Shown piece after piece: positions 23,897 to 34,644 of a DNA stretch of 64,000 nucleotides; within the stretch, counting starts at the first letter, position 1; each line of letters begins with the position of its first letter. The stretch covers positions 434,001 to 498,000 of the forward strand of contig MOWL01000088.1 in the NCBI GenBank assembly GCA_002110485.1, written 5' to 3'. A program made the translations under genes and the position numbers. Below the pieces are notes generated by a model. The model was not told the origin of the DNA. It was given only the letters and a program-made list of their open reading frames with translations, and made no database searches. Origin of the DNA: Emergomyces orientalis. Taxonomy: Eukaryota > Ascomycota > Eurotiomycetes > Onygenales > Ajellomycetaceae.

Positions 23897-24452
23897 TATA
23901 ACCAGGTGTAATGTTTCTGCGGAAGGTTCAATGTAATAAAGCCAGCCCTATTCGAACTTGACGCAAAAAATGGAATGAAGCAGAAGGGCTCTCGTTCAAC
24001 ATAAATACTCAGTCATATGTGGTGGGGTTGAGATCGGGGATGCGGCAAAAGCATCGTCGCCGCTTATACTTTTAGGTTCCGGCAATGTAGTCACCGAAGC
24101 CTATAAACTAGCCCCGTACATATGGTTGGTTCCAATATCAGAGTGGGAGATTGCAACAATGCATTTGCTTTAATGGAAGAAAGAAAAAACTTAGCCGTGC
24201 TTTTGAAATAAAACAGTGATCAATAGGTTGATCTCTTATGATTTATGTGTAAAAGGGCTCATCTTGAAGATGATTTCATCTCCAAACGCCTCAGGTTAAG
24301 TTGAAACCGAGTAAAGTCGTATATCCGCCTGCTGGTGAGCAGCTCAGAAAAAGAATATGACACGGCGGCCTAAGCAAAATCATCATAAATCATAACTTGC
24401 ATTTCATTATGAGTGTATAGAAGCAAGAAATCACTGTAACCGGCTACGTTGT
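23897..24452. other. Intergenic region between PHO13 and RFC2
   Basis: This holds the PHO13 promoter (right of 23896) and the RFC2 3' end. No coding sequence is seen. A plus-strand frame at 23597-23875 only overlaps PHO13 introns and exons. Confidence 0.5.
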
Positions 24453-25860
24453 TCACGAAGGCCGCCCTAATATCTCCGATATCCTCAACGCCATATCTAA
24501 AATGGTAAGATGCTCGTCCGCTCCGTCAATCAGCCGTTTATCAAACTCGGAGAATACCATGACAATGCTATTTTTGTGGATGTCCGGTATCGAATCGTCA
24601 AACACGATGATTTGATAAAGCTTTTCTCATTTCGTTAGTCGAGGGTTACATCCTTAAAACATCAAAGTAGAAATCTTCACATACCTGAGTTAGCATCTGC
24701 GATGCACTCCAGCCATCCGCCACGATATCAGTTACCACTTTCGAAACATCTTCATACGACGAACGGCCCTTCTTCGGTTGCAACGCGTTGATTAATCGGT
24801 TCACAATACCATCAGGAACAACCCCTGCGATTTCCTCAATAGTTCTCACAGTAATAACGCCATCTTCACCAGCACCCGCACCCACATCAGCATCAGCCAT
24901 CTCCTCATCTCCACCCTCATCTTTGCCTGCCGGCTTCGACGGTGGCATGGACCCCACCAGCCTCGCCGCACTTTGCAAGTACGTGATAGCCCGCCGCAAA
25001 TCACCCTCACTGCACCGAATCAACGTCTCAATACACCCATCAGCAAGCCTAAGTTTCTCTGTCCTTGCAATTTCCTCCAACCTTCCCCCCGCCGCCGCAC
25101 CATCCAGCGCCTTGAAGCGGAATTTACTACACCGACTCGCCAAAGGATCAATGATCCTCGTGACATAATTACACACGAGACAGAAACGAGTGATGCGACT
25201 ATACCGCTCCATCGTGCGTCGAAGCGCCGATTGCGCATCCTGCGTCATGCTGTCGGCCTCGTCGAGAATGATGATTTTGAAAGGCGGGCAGGGATATTCT
25301 TCGCGATAGGCACTGTCTGAGGCGGGCGGGTGAGATAGTTGCATTCTTGCAAAGTCTTTTATTTTCTCGCGGACGATGCTGATGCCACGTTCGTCGGAGG
25401 CGTTGAGTTCGAGGATGCGGGAACGATATAGTTGCGGGCCGAAGAGGGATTTGGCCAGTGCGAGAATTGTGGAGGTTTTTCCTGTGCCTGGGGGGCCGTA
25501 GAAGAGCATATGTGGTAGCTTTGATATTTTGAAGGTGAAATCGTAAGTATATATTTGAATACAGTGGAATTGGGTAAATTAGCACGGCATAAACGCACAT
25601 TCGAAGCTTGTAGTGTGCGTTGAAGAACAGTGACTGTATGTTCCTGAGAAGCGACATCGTCTAGGGTTTTTGGCCGGCTGAAAACACGTATATTAGCAAT
25701 AGCACTATTCTCTGACATATAAATTGTCATTGACATACTATTTTTCAACCCATGGCTGTAGCCTCGTGGTGTCGCCCTCCTTATCTGAAGCTTTTGGTTT
25801 GGAAGTGCCAGCTCCCGCAGCTGCTGCGCGAGCTTTATTGCTGAAGAAATTCGACGCCAT
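24453..25860 (-). CDS. RFC2: Replication factor C subunit 2 (clamp loader small subunit)
   Basis: This AAA+ subunit of the RFC clamp loader puts PCNA onto primed DNA; the same small subunits serve checkpoint and cohesion loaders. Exons on the minus strand, 25860-25739, 25677-25599, 25518-24685 and 24620-24453, give 400 aa. The last exon (starting LYQIIVFDDSIP) restores the conserved VMVFSEFDKRLIDGADEHL tail that is lost if exon 3 is read through its GTATGT donor. Walker A is YGPPGTGKTST (about residues 74-84), Walker B is IIILDEADSM, the Arg finger is in DPLASRCSKFRF, and sensor 2 lies in EGDLRRAITYLQ. ELNASDERGISIVREKIKDF marks the Rfc2/human RFC4 type. An acidic insertion (GKDEGGDEEMADADVGAG) makes it longer than the yeast protein. 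Confidence 0.95.
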
Positions 25861-26278
25861 GGGGGTAATCAATCCAGTGTAAGCAAAGTTGCGGTAATAT
25901 TATGTCGGAACATGCATTGAGAAAATGAAACTGTTTGGAAGTGTGAGGCCCCATTGCCCGTAGATAGACGTATCCAAGGACAAAATAAAAATGAAGCTCA
26001 AATCTCGCGGTCAGACGCGTAGATCACGTGTAGACGCGATTTCAATTTAGATTTTGCCTGGGCACTTTGTACCAACTCGCCAAATCAGTATGTGAAGGTA
26101 TTTCTAAATAAAATTGAATTACCAGAGACCAACCTAATCTTAACAAGGTCTTTAATTAATTATTGAATTTTATTTTTCAATTATCAGAAAGAAAAATTTC
26201 TACTTCAGTGACACCATACTATCTCATCACTTCATAATCTCAACTATTCAGTGCTATATAAATAACACAACCAAAAAC
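25861..26278. other. Intergenic region between RFC2 and SEC20
   Basis: This is AT-rich sequence with the RFC2 promoter on the left and the SEC20 3' untranslated region on the right. No gene is seen. Confidence 0.5.
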
Positions 26279-27622
26279 TCACAGCTCATGCTTCTTCCGC
26301 TCATCCATCACCTGCTCCTCATGCATCCTCTTCTTCGGGTTCCGGGGTATTTGCTCTTGTCTCCGCCTTTCTTCAGGGGATATATCATCCACATTCGTTC
26401 CCTTCTCTTTATTATCATTTCCCTTCTCAACGATCTTCTCTACTGTATCCAATATGCTTTCGCTATTCCCTTCCGGGGCTCTCGTTTCCTGGCCATCCGA
26501 TGATGACAACGACGATGATGCCGCTGCGCTCCGGGCGGTAACTCCATTAATCGTCATAGACGGCGTCTCTGAAAGTAAACTAGCGCCGGAGTTATCCAGT
26601 GATATCGACGTTGGGACCAGTTGGCCTGATAACTGCCTAGATGTAGATGTATTCGCCAAACCCATGCCGCCTAGGACTGCAAATGTCGTTCGAACCATCA
26701 ATTTCAAAGGCATCCAGAGAATCCACCAGAGCGGGCCGTAGAGTATGCGCCGGAACACGAGCCAAATGATAGTTCCGACGAGTATATAAAAAGCAGTTTC
26801 AAGATACCATGTATCCGATTTCTGTGAACGGAGCAACGATGTTACGAGCGAGCGTGATGACGCCAGGAGCGTATCAAGTGTGCTGTATGATTCCGAGAGC
26901 GAACTAAGTGCCGCGGTAGATTGTTCTGGGACGAATCTGTCAATAAAACCTTACGCTCTCTTTTCATGCTTGCTTGAGCAATGGGGCTAGGGACCGTCAA
27001 ACCTAGTGTTTCCTGCGCAAACTGGCTCCTAGACAACTCCGCTTGCATAAGCTGATGCGTTCGTCGTAGCGCAGAGGTAATATCCTCCGAAGCACTGGCT
27101 ACCAGATCATCATGTGTAAGACCAGCACGGCCCTTTCGCCGCGTCCCCTCCCCGCCCTCTTCTCCTTCAACCCCAGAAAACAACAGTTGTCTCTCTTTCC
27201 GCCTTGCAGCCTCCGCATTCCGTTTTGCCTGTAACTGCGCCTTGCGGAATTGTATCCGGGCACTATCATACTCGTCAGTCTCTCAAGTACAAAACCCCCA
27301 GTATAGCCCTTACCTACCTCTTCAAGTCCTCCTCCAACTTCCCAATAACAACTACCACCCTCTCCCTCTCCGCCTCCTTTGCTCCACTTTCCCTCTTCCG
27401 ATTCCGCGTAGCGTCCAACTGCTCCAGCTCAACACGTAGCAACTCCATTTGCTCCTCCATTCCCTTTAATCGGAGATGGATCTCCCCACCGAGCTCGAGG
27501 CGCGCATCGTCGCCGGTTCCGGGGGTGGCGGGCAGATTTTGTAGCCGCTGGATTAGGGGGATGGTTTGTTTGTGGGATGTTGATAGGGAGGTTATGCGGG
27601 ATTGAAGCCTGGCGGAAACCAT
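26279..27622 (-). CDS. SEC20: ER-Golgi SNARE Sec20 (BNIP1 family)
   Basis: Sec20 is the Qb-SNARE of the ER for retrograde Golgi-to-ER vesicles, working with Tip20/Dsl1, Ufe1 and Use1. Exons are 27622-27318, 27262-27003 and 26925-26279 (minus strand), giving 403 aa. The N-terminal half is coiled coil. The SNARE helix includes ASEDITSALRRTHQLMQAEL and the junction-spanning QETLEQSTAALSSLSESY. The third intron boundary is the second of two AGs (CCCAG), which is the only one that keeps the frame. One transmembrane segment (ETAFYILVGTIIWLVFRRIL) follows, then a luminal tail of about 145 residues. The last four residues are Lys-His-Glu-Leu, an HDEL-type ER retrieval signal, as yeast Sec20 ends in HDEL. 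Confidence 0.92.
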
Positions 27623-28472
27623 GTTGGTGGCCGTGTATGTAAAAAAGTGTACTGGACCCTCAAAGTGTAGATAGTTTGAGGTTTTGTCGCCGGCTTTGAG
27701 TGTTGCTCTTCTGGGATTTAGAGCACAGTGTTCAACATAATACTAATAAAATGCCAGTGTATATTCTGCAGTTAGCACCCATCCAGCTTAAATGCCACTG
27801 TGCATCCCTCACCGTCTCTAAGCTTATTATGCTGGGCTGGATAGCATAGTTATGAAGTTATCAGATGTTTTGATCTGGCAACTTGGAATTATGACGGAAG
27901 TATATGTTTGACAACAATGCAAACAGGCCCCTTCTCGGCATTTTTCACCCCGAAGAAACTCGCCAGAGGAATCTCACAAGTTCGCAACCGCATTACAGGT
28001 AAAAAAGAGAGCAAAAAAAGGTCTAATTCCTCTACGTCCTACGTTTTTTTACTTGGGAATACACCACTTGCATCGCGTACCGTTTTGAGCTACATCGACG
28101 TCAACTTCCTAACGCCCTCTCAATCCACCAATTGAAGCTTTCAGCAGCCTAAGACATCCTCCGCAACCCCGGAGCAAAAAGCTGACGGAGGGGTCAAACC
28201 CGTCATATATATCTCCCATACAACACCTCAATTGAAGACAAAGGAACCGAGCTACCGGGGCGTAAGCTGCCAAAGGGGTTCATATATACTCCCCTCCCTC
28301 CCTACCTAGGTAACATACCCACCTCCCTCATCCCATCCTAGTATCCAAAACAAAATCCTCCCTCACCTCCTTCTCGCAGCTCCATCCCAAGCACATAACT
28401 AACAATCCCAAAACCACTCTCTCCAGCTCCCAATCCAATCCTCGAAAAGCAAAACAAAATAAATCCACAAAA
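27623..28472. promoter_or_regulatory. Divergent intergenic region, SEC20 and mL53 promoters
   Basis: This 850-bp region lies between divergent genes. A short plus-strand frame (from an ATG near 27917) with a donor-like GTAAAA is not supported by any family. The 150 bp before 28473 is strongly C/T-rich with a CCTACCTAGGTA motif near 28305, typical of fungal core promoters. Confidence 0.45.
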
Positions 28473-28793
28473 ATGTCCATCCCCCTCCACACCATAACAA
28501 GCCTCCGCACCACCTTCTCCCCCTTCAGCCGCCTCTCAAAACCCTGCCGCCTCTTCGTCTCCCTCCTCCAGAACCCCGCCACAGTCTCCCCAGCCTCCCC
28601 CTCACACATCAAAATCGATATAACGCACTTGCCCCGCGACTCCAAGCAGCTGCCGGAGATGACGGTGGGGTTTAAGGGGGGAAAGGAGTTGAGGCTAGAG
28701 GTGGGTAGGTTGGGATTGGGAGTTAAGGATGTTGTGGAGGAGGTTGGGAGGGTGGGGAGGGTGTTAGCGAAGGAGGCGAGTTTGAAAGGGTAG
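28473..28793 (+). CDS. MRPL44: Mitochondrial large-subunit ribosomal protein mL53
   Basis: mL53 (yeast Mrpl44) is a small protein of the mitochondrial ribosome large subunit. It is a single exon of 106 aa, a usual length. The family pattern is clear: ITSLRTTFSPFSRLSKPCRL near the N-terminus, then MTVGFKGGKELRLEV, and the C-terminal helix with VEEVGRVGRVLAKEAS. It has a thioredoxin-like fold without the Cys pair. Codon use is strikingly split. Of the first 53 codons about 39 end in C, while none of the last 42 codons does and most end in G. It shares an upstream region with the divergent SEC20 gene. Confidence 0.9.
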   Translation: MSIPLHTITSLRTTFSPFSRLSKPCRLFVSLLQNPATVSPASPSHIKIDITHLPRDSKQLPEMTVGFKGGKELRLEVGRLGLGVKDVVEEVGRVGRVLAKEASLKG

Positions 28794-29863
28794 ATGATTG
28801 ATATTGGGCGGGGAGATGGAATTTTCTTTTTCTTTTTCTTTTGGGTTGTGGAGGAATGGTTTCGTGTGTTATGGTGATGGTGATGAGTTTTGGTTTTCGT
28901 CGGGATTCCTCTCGAGAGGAGGGGAGGGTGTATGAATTAAACTATGAATGAGAAGCCAGCATTGTTTCTATGAAGCAGGTGAGGTGTTACACTTGATGGC
29001 AAGTCATTCGGGGTTGACATGGTTGAGAATTGACTTTGGTGTGTATTTGATATTGTGCGTTTGTATATATATATCTATCTGATCCGAGATAGCGGGATGA
29101 GGCGTCTGTGGTTACCATTTCTTTTTTCTTTTTTTTTTCTTTCTTTTTTTTTTGTTTTGTAATTTTCCATGCCTGCCATTTCATATTCGTCAAAGAGTTC
29201 TTGGAGAGAAAGGGAAGCAATTACTATTTTGTTCGATTCACACGGTCATACCATCTTCATATAATACTCGGTGATATGGGTGGTGGTTTTCCCTCTCATA
29301 TGTATCAAATACAACGAAAACCGTGAATTAACTAAGACATGCTACAAAGAAGAAAAAACACATCACAAAACCTAAATCCACCTGAGAAAAAGAGGAGGAA
29401 AAAAAGGGAGATTTTTTTATATTTTATATTTTGTCTATTTATTCAACCTAAACATGTGGTATTTCGCAAAATCCAAATCCCAGCCCAGACCCAACCTAAC
29501 TCTCTTCAACTCACACCACTTTGTTAATCTGCTCTGCAAAAAATAGAAAAGAACCAACGTTCCAAACTTAATAAACAATCAAGAAATTAAGTTTTTTAGC
29601 CATGCGATTTTCGCTCTCTAGCAGAGAAAGAAGAAGAGGGGGAAAAAATAGAAGGGGGGAGAGGGAGGGGGGGGGGTTTCTCGCTGGATTCGCTTAGCTC
29701 AGACAGGCATGAAGAGAAAAAATAATCTCTGTTTTTCTTCCCTTTTACTGAGTCTAAGTGTAAGGTAAGGCAGTTTAAAACAAAATAAGGAGTTTTAGGG
29801 TGGAGAATGCTCGTAGCGAAAAAAGGGAGGAGAAAGGGGCGACCGGGTGGGGGAATAAAAATT
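28794..29863. other. Convergent intergenic region with polypyrimidine and polypurine tracts
   Basis: This spacer between mL53 and the pyrophosphatase gene has T/C runs at 29118-29160 (TTTC repeats), A/G runs near 29385-29415 and a G-rich block at 29630-29680. It probably carries two 3' untranslated regions. No gene is seen. Confidence 0.5.
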
Positions 29864-31225
29864 TTAGACAGCAGCACCGGAGATGAAGAACCATTTATCG
29901 ACGCTGCCGTCGATGGGGGCGGGGGGGAGCTCTTGGTTAGCTGGGATGGAGCTGAGTTGGTTGCCATCGACACGGTCTGGGGATTGGTCGTTGGTAGAGT
30001 TTGCCCTGGGAGACGATGTTAGCATTTGATCGTTTCCTGGTCGCGGGGGAACCTGAACGTAATAGAAAAAGAAAAGAGAAGGGGGGGGCATACAGGGAGA
30101 TCTCGCCGCGCGAGCTCTTTCCGCTCATCAATTTATCCCAAGCGTCAGCGCACTCGTGGACGACTTCCATAGCATACCTAAACATGGAAGAAAGTTGGTT
30201 AGTAATTTGCGCAACGATACAAATAATACCAGAAGCAAATTTTGTTGTTTCTTTTGCTTTTTCTTTAAGAGCGCGCATACTTTTTATTCTTGCATTCACC
30301 AGAGAAGGCAAATTGATTCTCAGGCTTTCCATCGGGAATTTTGTAGATACGGAACCATTCGTTGGTCGCCCTTAGGAGGCCGGGGAGATGGCGCTCGACG
30401 TCCTCGATGTCATTGAGCTTGGGGGCAAGCGGGTCATTGATATCGATGACAATGACTTTCCAATCGGTCTCCTCCTCGTCGAGCAGGGCCATGACACCAA
30501 GGACTTTGACCTGTTTGACCTGTCCGCAGTATCCAACCAGCTCGCCGATCTCGCAGACGTCGAGGGGGTCGTTGTCGCCCTTGGCTTTGGTTTCGGGGTG
30601 GACGACGTTAGGATCTTCCCATGTCTGTAAAATAAGAGAAAATAAGTTTTAGTAATGAATATAATGCTGGGAGGGGCATCGCAGATAGAAGGTTGTGCAC
30701 ACGTACGCGAGGGAAGGCTCCGTAGTTCCAGAGGTAGCCCTTGTGCGGGAAGCAGTTGCGGACATATCGCAGCTTGCCTTTCTTCACGTCCTGCTTGATG
30801 GGGTTGAGGAATTCCTCCTTGGAGATCTAGAGTAATAATAATAAATAAGGATTAAGGGTTGTTGTCAGCTGTTATTCTTCTTCTTCGTCGATACAGTACT
30901 CATGTCACATATTTTCACCCCACCAACATTCCATCAACCCCGCGAATGAAGGGGGTAAAATAAAATAAAAACACTCCAACATAAACCCTGCAGAACTTAA
31001 AAAAAAGCATCATGAGTGCACACACACCTCTAACTTAGCATTTGTCCAGCGAGGGATCTCGACAACCATGTTCAGAATGGTCTGCTGCTCATTGGCATAC
31101 AGGGGAATATCGTGGAAGGGCGATACGGGCTGTCCATCCCTCTCGATGTAGGCACGGAACTCGAGGGTGTTTGGTTGGCCGACCTTGCGGACAGAGTACT
31201 CGGACGGAGATTTTGAATACGACAT
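29864..31225 (-). CDS. IPP1: Soluble inorganic pyrophosphatase (family I)
   Basis: This enzyme hydrolyses pyrophosphate to phosphate, pulling biosynthetic reactions forward in cytosol and nucleus. Exons on the minus strand, 31225-31028, 30826-30707, 30624-30281, 30177-30094 and 30005-29864, give 295 aa from the ATG at 31225 (MSYSKSPSEYSVRKVG). The signature DNDPLDVCEIGE supplies metal-binding Asps, and KGKLRYVRNCFPHKGYLWNY, GDNDPLD and ECKNKKYAMEVV are conserved active-site neighbours. The C-terminus (DGSVDKWFFISGA) is the usual fungal ending. The reading frame stays open 5' of this ATG with an upstream in-frame ATG at 31660, giving a possible 440-aa form with a mitochondrial-type extension (listed separately). 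Confidence 0.95.
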
Positions 31226-31660
31226 TTTAGATGTGGGGGACGAGAAGTGTCTGGAGAGGAGAGCAACACGATTCGAAGGAGAAGGATGGCGAAGTATAGA
31301 AAATTGGTTGTGGGGGGGCGAGGAGAGCGACGAGAGCGACGAGAGCGACGAGGAGGAGGAGGAGGAGGGAAAAGGGAGGGTTTGGCGGTGGCTTGTGGGG
31401 GGAGCCAGCTTAGTAGATGATGCCCGAGCCAAAAACGAATGACGAACAGGGAGGACAACGCCAACACGAGACTCTGCACACCGCGCACTCTGCAGATATC
31501 CAGCAGCAGCAGCAGCAATTGGGTTTGGGCTTGGGCTTGGGCTTGTGCTTGTGCTTGTGGATATTGGCCTCAAGTAGCAGCGGGATCGGGCCAGGGGAGA
31601 GATTAATTGGCTCAGCGTGCGCGGTGGGAGTGGACTTGTTTGCGCCAGAAATGTGGACAT
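31226..31660 (-). other. In-frame 5' extension of IPP1, possible mitochondrial targeting form
   Basis: This is 145 codons without a stop, in frame with IPP1, starting at the ATG at 31660 (MSTFLAQTSPLPPRTLSQL). The predicted peptide is rich in Ser, Arg, Pro and Leu and contains only about one acidic residue. It ends in RVALLSRHFSSPTSK just before the cytosolic start. That is what a mitochondrial presequence looks like, and alternative starts could give mitochondrial and cytosolic enzyme. It could also be an untranslated leader that happens to be open. A (CAG)n-like and TTGGGC repeat lies within it at 31500-31560. Confidence 0.5.
31500..31561. repeat. CAG and GGGCTT/GTGCTT short tandem repeats
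   Basis: Five or six CAG triplets (about 31500-31517) are followed by a hexamer array of the type GGGCTT then GTGCTT (about 31524-31558). On the minus strand this codes Ser/Lys-Pro and Ala runs in the IPP1 extension. Confidence 0.75.
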
Positions 31661-32596
31661 GTGGCAAGCAGTCAAGGCAAAGCAAAATCAACGCTGAAGA
31701 GTTTTTTTTCAATTGAGATTGGAGGGGAGAAGAAAAGAGAGGGAAGATCTCTGGTCTATAAGTTATATATATCCCCGGGTCGGAATGGGCTTCTCGGGAA
31801 CAGCTGGTTAAATGGAAATGGAGCTGGGGGGAGTTGTTTTATATTGCTTCAAACTGGGGGAGAATTGGCCCGAGGTGATGTGGATAAAATAAAATAAAAT
31901 AGCTTATTATAAGATGTTCCCGAAGACTACGGAGTAATTTTAACCATTGTTCGGCAATTCCTAGTTATTTATCACGATCTCCTATTCATTTATCCTGCCT
32001 CTTCTTCTTGCCTATGTAGAAATGTTTGGGCATGGATATGTGAATGCTATAACTAACATGGCATGGTTTAGAAATGTTTATTTCAGGGTGCATTTTTATC
32101 CCTGACATACACACGCACACACATTGATGAAGGGCCGAAGTCGGCTGCTGCTTTGACTTGTATCTGCGCCGTTTCTTGGGTTCAGTCATAACATCCATGG
32201 ATACCAAGCTGGTTCCTCTCACCAGGGGTACGTATCAAGGCGGGTATTTATGTATCTGGTACCTACATATGTATCGAATATCAAATGTTTATTCTTCAAA
32301 ATATCTTGAAACCAAAAAAAAAAAAAAAAAGTGAAAAAGAAAAAAAGTGAAAAATCGGGGAAAATCGGGAAAAGGTCATGTGATTTGAATGTAGTCCCGA
32401 TGGTGACTATCTCCACGTGATCTGCATAGAAATTTGCCCTTTTTGGATGAGTCTCAACTTTCCTCGCTGTGACTCCACCGACAATAAATATCTTATATCC
32501 AGCAAACACCCTCATATCTCTTCTATTCGAGGGCGATAGAGCCGTCCCGCCTCACGTCCAACTCAATTTTTTCCTTTTATACCTTCTAACAATGCC
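31661..32596. promoter_or_regulatory. Divergent promoter region, IPP1 and DUS2
   Basis: This is the upstream region for both genes. It contains a TACGGAGTA motif at 31928-31936, an A-run near 32313-32330 with GTGAAAAA repeats, and the C/T-rich DUS2 leader after 32500. No gene is seen. Confidence 0.5.
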
Positions 32597-34075
32597 ATGT
32601 TCAAAAGATTTCTACAACTAATCATGGCCTCAACCGCAAAAACACGTCTCCCCCTCTCACCCTCCGCCTCCGCTGCCCCCCCCTCACTCATCCCCCATGT
32701 CCCCACCCCTAAAAATGGCGTGGACTATCGCGGTAAAATAGTACTAGCCCCCATGGTCCGCTCAGGGGAACTCCCCTCCCGCCTCCTTGCTCTTAAATAT
32801 GGCGCCGATCTCGTCTGGGGCCCCGAAACTATCGACAGAGCCCTCATCGGCTGCACCCGTCGCATAAACCCGCGCAACTCCATGGTCGAATTCACCCGCC
32901 TCCCCTCCAATGGTGGGCGCCAAAACAAACAAGCCGCCAAAGAATCCATAATCTACCGTCTCGACCCCCAACGAGAAAGCGGGAAACTAATCTTCCAAAT
33001 CGGGACCGCCTCCCCGGACCTCGCCGTTGAGGCTGCTAAAATTATCGCAGCAGACGTCGCCGGCATAGACGTGAACGCCGGCTGTCCCAAACCCTTCAGC
33101 ACCAGCGGCGGCATGGGCGCCGCTCTCCTCCAAACACCCGATCGCCTCGTCTCCATCCTCACCGCCCTCGTCCAAGAAATCGGCACCCCATACCAAATCG
33201 GCATCTCCGTGAAAATCCGCATCCTCGCTGACCCCGAACGGACCCGCGACCTTGTCACCCGCCTATGCGCCACGGGCATAACAGGCCTGACCGTCCACTG
33301 CCGCACGGCACCCATGCGGCCGCGCGAACGCGCCATCCGCGACCAACTACCGATGATCGCCTCCATCTGCCGGGCCGCAGGCGTCGCCATCCTCATGAAC
33401 GGCGACGTCGAGTCGCGCGACCACGGCCTCGCGCTGATGTCCGAATACGGCGTCGACGGCGCCATGATAGCAACCTGCGCAGAGGCCAACTCATCCTGCT
33501 TTCGCAGCGGAGCGGAGGGCGGCCTCCTCCCCTGGCGCAACATTGTGCATGCCTACGTGGACTTTTGCCTACAATGCGAGAATAAATGGGGCAATACCAA
33601 GTATCTGCTCAACATGCTTATCCCAGGCAAGGAGCGCGCGTTCAATGCAGCGAAGCAGTCCAAGTCGTATCAGGATTGCTGTAGGGTGTTGGGATTTGAG
33701 GATTTGATTCCCCGGGCGAAAGAGGTTGATGAGATTATTGGGCGGACGCCCGCCGCCGCTGAGGAGGAAGTGGAGGAGCAGGAGGAATTGGTGAGTAATA
33801 AGAAGAAGAAAATTAGAAGCCCCGCGGTACAGAAAGCCATGTTGACGAATGAGAGTGCGAAGGCGGCCGGTCTCAATGCTGCTGGTAACGGGAATGGTTA
33901 TGCTGCTCATTCTGGTGTTAGAATGGGCAAGGATAGGGGCGTTAAGAGAGCAACCGGTACTCCCACGCTGGATGAGAATGTGAATTTACCAGATGCGGCT
34001 GTTTCGATGGATATGGCTGCTACCCACCCGCCTGCTATGGAGAATGCGCGTGTTGCTAGTCCTCTGCATGGATGA
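32597..34075 (+). CDS. DUS2: tRNA-dihydrouridine(20) synthase Dus2
   Basis: This is an FMN-dependent enzyme that reduces uridine 20 of the tRNA D-loop to dihydrouridine (yeast Smm1). It is a single exon of 492 aa from the ATG at 32597; a second ATG at 32624 also fits. FMN/active-site blocks are intact: GKIVLAPMVRSGELPSRLLA, GADLVWGPETIDRALIGC, FQIGTASPDLAVEAAKI and NAGCPKPFSTSGGMGAALL, whose Cys is the catalytic acid. KIRI, GLTVHCRTAPMRPRERA, ILMNGDVESRDHG and GAMIATCAEANSSCF follow. The C-terminus (after about residue 390) is low-complexity and includes EEEVEEQEELVSNKKKK. The first two-thirds use C-ending codons heavily; after about 33590 the codons shift to G/T-ending. Confidence 0.95.
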   Translation: MFKRFLQLIMASTAKTRLPLSPSASAAPPSLIPHVPTPKNGVDYRGKIVLAPMVRSGELPSRLLALKYGADLVWGPETIDRALIGCTRRINPRNSMVEFTRLPSNGGRQNKQAAKESIIYRLDPQRESGKLIFQIGTASPDLAVEAAKIIAADVAGIDVNAGCPKPFSTSGGMGAALLQTPDRLVSILTALVQEIGTPYQIGISVKIRILADPERTRDLVTRLCATGITGLTVHCRTAPMRPRERAIRDQLPMIASICRAAGVAILMNGDVESRDHGLALMSEYGVDGAMIATCAEANSSCFRSGAEGGLLPWRNIVHAYVDFCLQCENKWGNTKYLLNMLIPGKERAFNAAKQSKSYQDCCRVLGFEDLIPRAKEVDEIIGRTPAAAEEEVEEQEELVSNKKKKIRSPAVQKAMLTNESAKAAGLNAAGNGNGYAAHSGVRMGKDRGVKRATGTPTLDENVNLPDAAVSMDMAATHPPAMENARVASPLHG

Positions 34076-34644
34076 AGGATTTATTTTTCTTTTCTTCTCC
34101 CCGTACACATGTACGTTTCTTGAAATACCCGTATCTATCTATCTGTCAGCCTACTACCCTCAGTGCATCGTGTTATTCGGCGTCCTAGATCATATTGCAT
34201 AATACTGGCGTTATTTCGGTGGAATTCCTTTTTATTAACTTTTTTCTTTTCATTTTTTGGACTTCGTTCTAGAATTCACATTTTTCTTCTCTGCCTATTT
34301 GTGCAAGGGGGAGGGGGGAAGGGGAACATTCATTTTCCCCCACTCTCGTTTATCTATCGTTTCGTTTTTATTCTCTTGATTTTACGTAGACCATCCAGAG
34401 TACATACCGCAACAACCAAAGGGAGAGAAAAAAGATATATTCATTTCACACATTATTTTGTCATTCATATATATATACCCCCAAATCTCCCCACCATTAA
34501 AGTTTCCTTCATATACCTTCCAAAAAGGAAAAGAGCGTGTCAACCCACACTATGCAACATAGCTGCACGCACGGAAACACATCCTCAACAGCTCTGTACA
34601 GGAGAAAGTACATATTTAGAAAGAAAAGGCGTCTGTCTACCTAT
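34076..34644. other. Convergent intergenic region
   Basis: This is T-rich then A-rich spacer between DUS2 and the M28 aminopeptidase 3' ends, with a G-rich patch near 34300-34325. No gene is seen. Confidence 0.5.

Noticed and set aside
32953..33543. Minus-strand frame of 196 codons
   Set aside because: It is antisense to DUS2, which has complete FMN-binding and catalytic motifs.
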